In this document: in pieces, positions 5,604 through 12,062 of the stretch
How the letters are laid out: each line of letters opens with the position of its first letter
Numbering within the stretch: position 1 is the first letter of the stretch
Notes under the pieces: model-generated
What the model was told of the DNA's origin: nothing
Seen by the model: only the letters and a program-made list of their open reading frames with translations
Database searches by the model: none
Program-made: the position numbers and the translations under genes
Origin: Lachnospiraceae bacterium UBA3711
Lineage (GTDB): Bacteria > Bacillota > Clostridia > Lachnospirales > Lachnospiraceae
Assembly: GCA_002371345.1 (NCBI GenBank)
Contig: DFHY01000073.1
Coordinates: forward strand, 1 to 12,062
Length of the DNA: 12,062 nt
Direction: 5' to 3'

Positions 5604-5632
5604 ATTATAGCTGAAATCAGGCCTTATCTCAA
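5604..5632 (-). promoter_or_regulatory. Promoter of the nucleoside phosphorylase gene
   Basis: TTGAGA (5627-5632), a 17-base spacer and a perfect TATAAT (5604-5609) on the minus strand. The -35 element overlaps the hypA stop codon. The leader would be about 85 nt, starting with the inverted repeat. Confidence 0.75.
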
Positions 5633-5982
5633 TTTGAGTCAGAGCACTCGATCTCTTTGATCAGGAATTCCTGCCCCTGCTTCAGCCAGGTATGACCGGA
5701 GCCGCAGTTCGGACAGGTTTTGCCAAACCGAAGTGTATGATAGATCTTCCCGCAGTCATCACAGTAGGTGAGCGCCCGGATCGGTTCAATCTCCAGCTCA
5801 GCCTTCTCCAGCAATCTGTGCTTTGCACTTGCCCACTTCCAGCAATCCTTCAGATAAGAAGGAATGACGGAAGACACTTCACCAAGCTGCAGGGTGACTT
5901 TGGAGATTTCGGATACGTCGTTTGCGGCCGCCACCGCCTTCACCTCATCGATAATGTAGAAAACCACGCTCAATTCATGCAT
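5629..5982 (-). CDS. hypA: Hydrogenase/urease nickel chaperone HypA
   Basis: A 117-residue HypA. The N-terminus MHELSVV supplies the amino group, His2 and Glu3 of the nickel site. The zinc site is C74-x2-C77 ... C90-x2-C93 in the C-terminal part (YCDDCGK, KTCPNCGS). HypA delivers nickel, with the GTPase HypB, to [NiFe]-hydrogenase and in some bacteria to urease. The length is normal. ATG 5982 has AGGAGAGGAAG directly upstream; a longer open frame (to 6129) would hide the essential N-terminal MHE and overlap the flavoprotein gene, so it is rejected. The gene lies 35 bases after the flavoprotein gene and is the last gene of the operon. Confidence 0.95.
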   Translation of the reverse strand: MHELSVVFYIIDEVKAVAAANDVSEISKVTLQLGEVSSVIPSYLKDCWKWASAKHRLLEKAELEIEPIRALTYCDDCGKIYHTLRFGKTCPNCGSGHTWLKQGQEFLIKEIECSDSN

Positions 5983-6017
5983 CTTCCTCTCCTGTCTGCT
6001 GCCGCAGGGCCGGCCGC

Positions 6018-8813
6018 TCAGCGCCAGTCCGGTTTCTTCCTGCCCTTGAAGCGAACCTTGATGGCCTGTTTCATGCCGTAGGGAAGAACATATTTCAGCT
6101 TGTCCTCGCTCTTTCTCATCGTGGAGCACTCCGGATTGTCACGATGCAGATGGATTGCGTCAAATTCACACCGGGTCGTACACAGGCCGCAGCCGACACA
6201 CTGGTTCTCATCAACGATTGTTGCGCCGCAGGACAGACAGCGCCCGGTCTCCTTCTCAACCTGTTCCTTCGTGAAGGGAAGCTTCGCATCCCGGAAAGAG
6301 AGCTTCTTTGAGCTGTCTGTACCGGGGATCTGTCTGGAGCTGTTGTCGTAGCTCTCTACCCGTATGTCATCTTTGTCGAGTTCCCTGTAGTAGTTCGGAT
6401 TCCGTCCGATTGTGAGCGATGTGTGCGGCTGTACAAACCGGTGCAGTGAGATGGCTGCCTCCTTACCTGCCGCAATGGCGTCGATCACGAACCTGGGTCC
6501 TGTGCACACGTCGCCGCCAGCAAAGATATCCGGCTGGGCAGTCTGATAAGTGACCGGATCGCACAGAGCGCCCATCCCGCCTCCTGGTTTGACATTGGTT
6601 CCCTTCAGGAGGTCTCCCCAGACAATGGACTGCCCCACTGCCAGGACTACCGTTGCGCAGGGAACCGTTACCGTCTCATTCTCATCATACTGCGGACGGA
6701 AGCGGCCCTCTCCGTCCTTAACACTGACGCAACGCTTTAGCACAATGCCGTTTACCGCACCGCTGCCATCTCTCAGGATCTCCTTCGGACCCCAGCCGCC
6801 TTCAAGGATGACGCCGTCCCCCAGCGCTTCTTCGATCTCGTCCCCGGACGCAGGCATGGTTTCGCGTGTCTCAAGAGAATACTGGAAAACATGCTCCGCG
6901 CCGGCGCGTACCGCGTCCCGTGAACAGTCGATGGCGACATTTCCGCCGCCGATGACAACCACATCTCCTTTGAAGTCATAGGATTCCCGCGCATTGATCT
7001 CTCTCAGAAAATCCACGGCGCTGATCACGCCCGGACCGTCTTCGCCCTTCACGCCGACTGATCTGCCGCCCTGGCAGCCGATCGCGATATAGAACGCCTT
7101 GTATCCTTGATTCCGAAGTTCCTCGATCGTGACATCCTTGCCCACTTCCACGCCGCATCTGAATTCCACGCCAAGCTGGCGGATAATATCGATCTCCGCG
7201 TCAATCACATCCTTCTCGAGCTTATAGGACGGAATGCCGTAGACCAGCATGCCGCCGGGCTTCTCGTTGCGGTCAAATACGGTGGGGTGGTATCCCTTCT
7301 CCGCCAGATAGTACGCGCAGGACAGTCCCGCGGGGCCGGCTCCGATGATTGCGATCTTCTCCTCAAATTCCCCCTGTACTCTGGGAATGACCTTCGGAGG
7401 AATGTACCTCGTCTCCGCATTCAGATCCTGCATGGCAATAAACTTCTTAACCTCATCGATCGCGACTGCCCTGTCGATGCTTCCTCTGGTACAGGCCTCT
7501 TCGCAGCGGCGGTTGCAGATATGCCCGCACACCGCCGGAAGCGGATTGTTCTTCTTAATGAGCGCCAGCGCGTCTGTATACCGGCCCTGCGCCGCAAGCT
7601 TCAGATAACCCTGTACCGCTATATGGGCGGGACAGGCACTCTTGCAGGGAGAGGTTCCGGATTCATGGGTTTCGATCCGGTTGTTGTCCCTGTAATCCCA
7701 GTCCCAGTCCTCTTTACTCCAGGGCTTGTCCGTGGGCAGCAGCGCCTTGGGATAGGTGACGGCTTCCCCGTTTTTCCTGCACAGCTTCTGGCCCAGGCTT
7801 AATGCGCCGGCCGGACATACCTCCACGCATCTTCCGCAGGCGACACATTTATTCTTGTCGATATGAGCCGCATACGCGCTGCGCGACATATTCGGGGTAT
7901 TGAAGAGCTGGGAGGTTCTCAGCGCGTAGCAGACGTTGACATTGCAGTTGCAGATGGCAAATATCTTGTCCTCTCCGTCTATATTCGTGATCTGGTGGAC
8001 AAAACCGTTCTCCTCTCCCTTGCGCAGGATCTCAAGCGCTTCCCCGCGGGTAATGTAGCGTCCGCCCTTGCCTGTCTGTACGACGTAGTCCGCCATGTCG
8101 CCTATGGCGATACACCAGTCATGGAAATCATCCCCGCATCCTTCCTCATAGGTCATCCTGCTGCGCCGGCAGGAGCAGGGAGAAGCGGCGTACTTCCCGT
8201 CATACTTATCCAGCCAGTGGGAAATCTTCTCAATGCTGACGGACTCGCTGCACATATCCACTTCCTTCTGGACGGGTATGACATGCATCCCGATGCCGGC
8301 GCCGCCGGGCGGCACCATCGGCGTCACCTTCTCGAGCGGGAGTCTCGTCATATGCTCAAAGAACATCCCCAGTTCCGGATGCTGATCGATCAGCTCCAAG
8401 TTCATGTTCGAGAACTCTCCCGAGCCCGGAACAAACATGGGCAGCACCCACTGCTTCTCATGCTGTTCATTTTCCCAGTTATATTCCACAAGCCCGGTAT
8501 AGGAGATCCTGTCAAGAATGTGGGTGAGCTCCTCATCAGGCAGTCCCGATGAAGCCTTCAGCTGTGCAAATGTTTTCGGCTTGCGGATCTGTTTGAAGTT
8601 ATCAATCACAAACTGAGCGATCTTCTCGTCGTCATCGCACAGGATGCGGACGGCCCAGTATTCCGGATCATCCTTTGTCACCTTCTTCAGGCCAAGCTTG
8701 ATCGGAATCCGATCCGTAATCAGCTTGCCGAGCGCGGCGATCGACTCCTTCATCGGGCCGCTGACGTCTGCGCCTTCCGGACGCAGCGGGTATTTCGGAT
8801 CTTTTCCTGCCAT
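6018..8813 (-). CDS. Multi-cluster iron-sulfur flavoprotein with GltD-like core
   Basis: A 931-residue cytosolic oxidoreductase. Modules in order are: an N-terminal region (1-210), a cysteine module (C213, C215, C226, C234, then C288, C290, C295 after the RYITRGEALEIL stretch) and a [4Fe-4S] ferredoxin motif (C323, C326, C329, C333). Next is the GltD-type double-cluster domain (C390, C394, C429, C433, C437, C441). The flavin domain has IIGAGPAGLS (489-498), the NAD(P) domain has IGGGNVAIDC (621-630), and FAGGDVCTGP (764-773) closes the flavin site. A C-terminal cluster region follows (C859, C862, C872, C875, C878, C882). The core is like the glutamate synthase small subunit and NfnB, which pass electrons between NAD(P)H and ferredoxin-like partners. 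Position between hypB and hypA suggests service to a nickel enzyme or its reductive activation (inference). AGGAGA lies nine bases before ATG 8813. Electron donor and acceptor are unknown. Confidence 0.92.
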   Translation of the reverse strand: MAGKDPKYPLRPEGADVSGPMKESIAALGKLITDRIPIKLGLKKVTKDDPEYWAVRILCDDDEKIAQFVIDNFKQIRKPKTFAQLKASSGLPDEELTHILDRISYTGLVEYNWENEQHEKQWVLPMFVPGSGEFSNMNLELIDQHPELGMFFEHMTRLPLEKVTPMVPPGGAGIGMHVIPVQKEVDMCSESVSIEKISHWLDKYDGKYAASPCSCRRSRMTYEEGCGDDFHDWCIAIGDMADYVVQTGKGGRYITRGEALEILRKGEENGFVHQITNIDGEDKIFAICNCNVNVCYALRTSQLFNTPNMSRSAYAAHIDKNKCVACGRCVEVCPAGALSLGQKLCRKNGEAVTYPKALLPTDKPWSKEDWDWDYRDNNRIETHESGTSPCKSACPAHIAVQGYLKLAAQGRYTDALALIKKNNPLPAVCGHICNRRCEEACTRGSIDRAVAIDEVKKFIAMQDLNAETRYIPPKVIPRVQGEFEEKIAIIGAGPAGLSCAYYLAEKGYHPTVFDRNEKPGGMLVYGIPSYKLEKDVIDAEIDIIRQLGVEFRCGVEVGKDVTIEELRNQGYKAFYIAIGCQGGRSVGVKGEDGPGVISAVDFLREINARESYDFKGDVVVIGGGNVAIDCSRDAVRAGAEHVFQYSLETRETMPASGDEIEEALGDGVILEGGWGPKEILRDGSGAVNGIVLKRCVSVKDGEGRFRPQYDENETVTVPCATVVLAVGQSIVWGDLLKGTNVKPGGGMGALCDPVTYQTAQPDIFAGGDVCTGPRFVIDAIAAGKEAAISLHRFVQPHTSLTIGRNPNYYRELDKDDIRVESYDNSSRQIPGTDSSKKLSFRDAKLPFTKEQVEKETGRCLSCGATIVDENQCVGCGLCTTRCEFDAIHLHRDNPECSTMRKSEDKLKYVLPYGMKQAIKVRFKGRKKPDWR

Positions 8814-8879
8814 AATATGCTCTCTCCTTCTCTTTTTCTGTCTCTATGCCGGATTATTCATTCTGTCCCCGGCGGTCTT

Positions 8880-9548
8880 TCAGAAGCTACCCGCCTGCTG
8901 TGCAAGCCATTCAGTCCAGGCCTCAATTCCCTCTCCGGTTTTCGCGCAGATCGGGAATACTTTGGCCTTTGGATTTCTCTTTGCGATATTCTCCCTGCAC
9001 TTTTCCAGATCAAAATCAAAATACGGCAGCACATCCGTCTTGTTGATCAATACCACATCACACACCTGAAACATCAGAGGGTACTTGAGCGGCTTATCAT
9101 CCCCCTCCGGCACCGACAGAATCATCGCGTTCCCGGCAGCGCCGGTATCAAACTCGGCGGGACACACCAGATTGCCCACATTCTCCAGGATGGCGATATC
9201 GATGTCCTTGGAGGCCAGTTCCTCAATGCCCTGTCTGGTCATGCCTGCGTCAAGATGGCACATGCCGCCGGTATGAAGCTGAACAGCCTCCACGCCCAAA
9301 GCGGCGATCTTCTTCGCGTCAATATCAGAATCGATATCCGCTTCCATCACCGCGATCCGGAATCGGCCGCGCAAAGCCTCGATCGTCCGCATCAGGGTGG
9401 TTGTCTTTCCCGCCCCGGGAGAGGACATCAGGTTCAGCAGAAAGATTCCCTTCCCGCGAAGCTCCTGTCTCAGCTTGTCCGCTTCCCTGTCATTGTTCTC
9501 AAACACGCTTTTCTTTATCTCGATCACGCGCACATGTTTTTCTTCCAT
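8880..9548 (-). CDS. hypB: Hydrogenase/urease nickel-insertion GTPase HypB
   Basis: A 222-residue SIMIBI-class GTPase. Motifs are the P-loop SSPGAGKTT (42-50), EADIDSDIDA (69-78), GGMCHLDA (94-101), ENVGNLVCPA (122-131) and NKTD (169-172). C97, H98 and C129 match in identity and spacing the G-domain metal site of E. coli HypB (C166, H167, C198). The N-terminal high-affinity CxxCGC nickel motif and the histidine-rich stretch of some HypBs are absent; there is no cysteine before C97. HypB passes nickel to the target together with HypA. ATG 9548 is chosen as the family-like N-terminus (GGAGAG lies 11 bases upstream); ATG 9575 has no ribosome site. It starts the hypB-flavoprotein-hypA series. Confidence 0.94.
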   Translation of the reverse strand: MEEKHVRVIEIKKSVFENNDREADKLRQELRGKGIFLLNLMSSPGAGKTTTLMRTIEALRGRFRIAVMEADIDSDIDAKKIAALGVEAVQLHTGGMCHLDAGMTRQGIEELASKDIDIAILENVGNLVCPAEFDTGAAGNAMILSVPEGDDKPLKYPLMFQVCDVVLINKTDVLPYFDFDLEKCRENIAKRNPKAKVFPICAKTGEGIEAWTEWLAQQAGSF

Positions 9549-9651
9549 CTCTCTTCTCACTCTCCGTACATACATAAATGTTGGTTTCCTTGATCTGCTG
9601 CGTAGTGAAGTAATGGATTACTCCGGCAGCCTCCTTAGCAAACTGGCTCTA
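9549..9651 (-). other. Kinase-hypB intergenic gap
   Basis: This gap of 103 bases has no convincing terminator and no promoter close to consensus, so hypB may be co-transcribed with the kinase. A very good Shine-Dalgarno-like TAAGGAGG lies about 20 bases after the kinase stop, but no start codon follows at a usable distance. This could be the relic of a lost gene. Confidence 0.35.
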
Positions 9652-12062
9652 TCAGTTTTGAATCAGGCTTTCCAAGGTCTCAAACAAGACCTCCGGCTGT
9701 ACGGGCTTGGACAGATGTGCGTTGAGTCCCGCCTGCAGGGAACGCTGCACGTCCTCGTCAAAGGCGTTGGCAGTCAAAGCAATAATGGGAACAAGCCGGG
9801 CGTCCTCTCTGTCCATAGCCCGGATGCGCCGTGTGGCTTCCAGGCCGTCCATTTCCGGCATACGCATATCCATCAGTACCGCATCGTAATAACCCGGTTC
9901 ATGCCCACCGTATTTCTCCACCGCGATTCTGCCGTTCTCCGCCAAATCGATCTCCATATCGCGGCTCTGCAGGATCATGGATATGATTTCCGCGTTAATC
10001 TGCATATCCTCCGCAAGCAGGATACGCCGCCCCGCCAGCTCCGCCTTATGAGTACGCTGTGCGGCCAAGTCACCCTTTCGCCGGAGGGCTGATTTAAACT
10101 CCTCCATCACAGCGGCGGCAAACAGCGGCTTGGGGATAAAACTGTCGACCCCTGCCTGAACCGCCTCATCCAGAATATCGTCCCAGCGGTATGCCGTCAG
10201 AATGATGATCGCGGATTCGTTTCCAATGACAGAACGAATCCTTCGTGTTGTTTCCACACCGTCCATCTCCGGCATTTTCCAGTCGACGAGGATCAGATTG
10301 TACGGCTCCATCCTGGCATGACGAAGCTGAACCTTTTCGATGGCCTCCGGGCCGGAGGCTGCGACCTCGGAAGCGATGCCGGCTTTTTCAAGAACCAGCC
10401 TTGCGTGCTCACAGGCGATTGGGTCATCGTCTACAATCAGTACGGACATATCTGCCGGGCGGACGTCATCTGTGTCATCTGTTCCTTTTCGGCCGGAATC
10501 GGTCAGCGTTACCGTAACAACAAAGACGGAACCCTTACCTTTCTCACTCTCCACCCGGATATCGCCGTTCATCATTTCGACGATTCTCTTTGTGATGGCC
10601 AGACCGAGGCCGGAGCTTCCGTACCTGTTGGTAGTAGAGGAATCCTCCTGGCTGAAGGCATCAAAAATACGCGGCAAATATTCCTCGCTGATACCGATAC
10701 CCGTGTCCGTGATTATAAAGCAGAGCGTGGACTTCCCGTTATACTGTGCCTTCCGCTCCACCTGGAGCGAAACGCTGCCTCCTGTGGGGGTGAATTTCAC
10801 AGCGTTGCCCAGAATGTTGATCAGCACCTGGCGCAGCTTCATATTGTCGCCGATATAGTAGTCATCCACCTCACTGTTGATGCGGCAATGGTAAGCCAGC
10901 CCCTTGTCGGCAGCCTGTCCGCTGAACATGGTGTTGACTGCCTGCAACAATTCCGAGAAGGAAAACTCCTCATTCTTTAGGGTCATACGCCCCGACTCGA
11001 TGCGGGACATATCCAGAATATCATTAATCAGATACAGGAGATGGTCGGCGGATGCGCCGATTTTTCTCAAATACTCCTTCGTCTTTTCCGGTGTCTCCGG
11101 ATCGTTAAGCGCAATATTGTCGAGACCGATGATCGCGTTCATGGGAGTGCGGATCTCATGGCTCATGCTGGAGAGAAATGCGGTCTTCGCCTTATTCGCC
11201 TGCTCCGCCTCCGACAGCGCCTCTCTGAGCAGCTTGCTCTGCTCCTCAAGCTGCTCCTGCAGCTTAATACGCTGTTCCAGCTCCTCCTGTTTTCCTCTGA
11301 CCTCGGCTTCCGCAGTTTCCCGGTCCAGAAGAAGCTGCGCGTTGCGCCGTGTTTCTGTGAAAACAAAGGCAAACATACCAAGCATAGCGATAACGGTTAT
11401 CACAGATTGGATAATGCTTCTCCTGAAAATACCATCTGAGATATAGCTGATCTCGTCACTGATGACGCTTTCCCGGATTAGATACGTCAGCAGCCAGTCC
11501 GTACCGTTCACCGGAACATAGCTCAGTGTTTCGTGAATACCGTTGTACTTAAAGGAAACCTCACCGCGATGCCCGGCCTGAAACTCCTTCAAAAAACTGT
11601 CATAAGAATACCCGTCTTCGTATTCTGCGGCTTGCATGGTCGTCAGCAGATTATCCTCTGATGAAAGCCCCCCCAGAACCATATTGGTTAAGGCGATGCC
11701 GTCAGTTGTATAGATGTTGCAGAAGGTGGCGCCTCCGCTTCCCGCATCCATCGACACGCCCGACAGCATGACGTCCATATCGATTTCCATAAAGCAGACT
11801 GTCAGCGTTTTCCCGCCAAACGGAATACTGACCGGAACCGCGATGACCACCTTTTTTTCCGGGCTGTTTAGATTAAAGATAGAGATTTCCGGCTCTGAAA
11901 GGGTTCTGTAGTCAAAGCCATATTCATCGATATTGTTCTGCGTCCCCTGGGATGTATAGATCAGGCCATCCGTATCGACAAAGGCAAACTTGTCCAGCTT
12001 ATAAAGCTTCTTCATGCGGGACTGATACGCCTCCAGATGTGCCTTGTCACTCAGATCCTCTT
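9652..12062 (-). CDS. Hybrid sensor histidine kinase with two receiver domains (5' end cut)
   Basis: The frame is open to the right edge, so the N-terminus is missing; an internal ATG at 12015 is not taken as the start because 15 upstream codons are open and protein-like. Residues are numbered from that ATG. A Cache-like extracellular sensor (to about 197) leads to one membrane helix (about 201-220) and a coiled coil rich in E, Q and L (222-275). HisKA follows with SHEIRTP (H286 phospho-acceptor), then HATPase with N404 (N box), DTGIGI (437-442) and GSSGLGLAI (466-474). Receiver 1 has VDDD (528-531), D578, T607 and K629. Receiver 2 has AED (668-670), D716, T748 and K770. All phosphorelay residues are intact. 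The stimulus is unknown and no output regulator is in view. It reads toward hypB, 103 bases away. Confidence 0.93.
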   Translation of the reverse strand, partial: EDLSDKAHLEAYQSRMKKLYKLDKFAFVDTDGLIYTSQGTQNNIDEYGFDYRTLSEPEISIFNLNSPEKKVVIAVPVSIPFGGKTLTVCFMEIDMDVMLSGVSMDAGSGGATFCNIYTTDGIALTNMVLGGLSSEDNLLTTMQAAEYEDGYSYDSFLKEFQAGHRGEVSFKYNGIHETLSYVPVNGTDWLLTYLIRESVISDEISYISDGIFRRSIIQSVITVIAMLGMFAFVFTETRRNAQLLLDRETAEAEVRGKQEELEQRIKLQEQLEEQSKLLREALSEAEQANKAKTAFLSSMSHEIRTPMNAIIGLDNIALNDPETPEKTKEYLRKIGASADHLLYLINDILDMSRIESGRMTLKNEEFSFSELLQAVNTMFSGQAADKGLAYHCRINSEVDDYYIGDNMKLRQVLINILGNAVKFTPTGGSVSLQVERKAQYNGKSTLCFIITDTGIGISEEYLPRIFDAFSQEDSSTTNRYGSSGLGLAITKRIVEMMNGDIRVESEKGKGSVFVVTVTLTDSGRKGTDDTDDVRPADMSVLIVDDDPIACEHARLVLEKAGIASEVAASGPEAIEKVQLRHARMEPYNLILVDWKMPEMDGVETTRRIRSVIGNESAIIILTAYRWDDILDEAVQAGVDSFIPKPLFAAAVMEEFKSALRRKGDLAAQRTHKAELAGRRILLAEDMQINAEIISMILQSRDMEIDLAENGRIAVEKYGGHEPGYYDAVLMDMRMPEMDGLEATRRIRAMDREDARLVPIIALTANAFDEDVQRSLQAGLNAHLSKPVQPEVLFETLESLIQN

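Noticed and set aside
5983..6129. Upstream extension of the hypA frame to 6129
   Set aside because: It would bury the essential N-terminal MHE nickel site and overlap the flavoprotein C-terminus; a good ribosome site sits right before 5982.
6100..8552. Plus-strand frames of up to 231 codons opposite the flavoprotein
   Set aside because: They are long only because of the codon bias of the minus gene; no motif or ribosome site supports them.
9460..9657. Minus frame continuing after the kinase stops through the gap (FAKEAAGVIHYFTTQQIKET)
   Set aside because: It has no start codon and runs into hypB in another frame. It reads somewhat protein-like, but I cannot support a gene.
1..12062. CRISPR array, complete insertion sequence, phage attachment site, tRNA or rRNA
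   Set aside because: I looked for regular repeats, transposase motifs, terminal inverted repeats and cloverleaf or rRNA signatures and saw none.

Overview
The window reads like part of a chromosome from a strictly anaerobic Clostridia species, most likely Lachnospiraceae. This is inferred from protein style, purine-rich Shine-Dalgarno sites, a Bacillus/Clostridium-type LexA box and nickel/iron-sulfur redox genes; no rRNA or other taxonomic marker is present. Every confident gene lies on the minus strand, so transcription runs from high to low coordinates. Both ends cut a gene: a hybrid sensor kinase at the right edge lacks its N-terminus, and a Y-family DNA polymerase at the left edge lacks its C-terminus.

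Right part (5629-12062), in transcription order: a membrane hybrid histidine kinase with two receiver domains; hypB (nickel-loading GTPase); a 931-residue iron-sulfur flavoprotein with a GltD-like core; and hypA (nickel/zinc chaperone). hypB, the flavoprotein and hypA are separated by 66 and 35 bases and look like one operon. It couples nickel-enzyme maturation to an NAD(P)H/ferredoxin-type electron carrier. No hydrogenase subunits and no hypC-F are in view, so the nickel enzyme served is unknown.

Middle part (3940-5632): a nucleoside phosphorylase with its own good sigma-A-type promoter. The predicted transcript of that gene begins exactly at a perfect 14-bp inverted repeat. It is followed by a PspC-domain and GlsB/YeaQ-type pair of small membrane stress proteins, also behind a recognisable promoter.

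Intergenic zone 3462-3939: this stretch has no intact gene but much structure. It holds a start-less zinc-ribbon remnant running into the next small gene, a headless lipoprotein remnant on the opposite strand, and a plus-strand promoter followed about 40 bases later by a strong intrinsic terminator. That last pair would make an orphan transcript of roughly 85 nt.

Left part (1-3461): a small four-cysteine protein (DUF6472-like), a fumarylacetoacetate-hydrolase-family enzyme, and a LOG/TIGR00730-family Rossmann protein, possibly one operon. A 19-codon ORF with its own Shine-Dalgarno overlaps the LOG start as ATGA. After LOG come a small ORF broken by an in-frame stop, a strong hairpin, and a textbook SOS promoter (LexA box inside the -35/-10 spacer) driving the Y-family polymerase, whose frame is open from 1300 to the left edge.

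I see no CRISPR array, complete insertion sequence, tRNA or rRNA. The less ordinary elements are the hypB-flavoprotein-hypA operon, the orphan short transcript, the +1 inverted repeat, and the cluster of decaying small genes.
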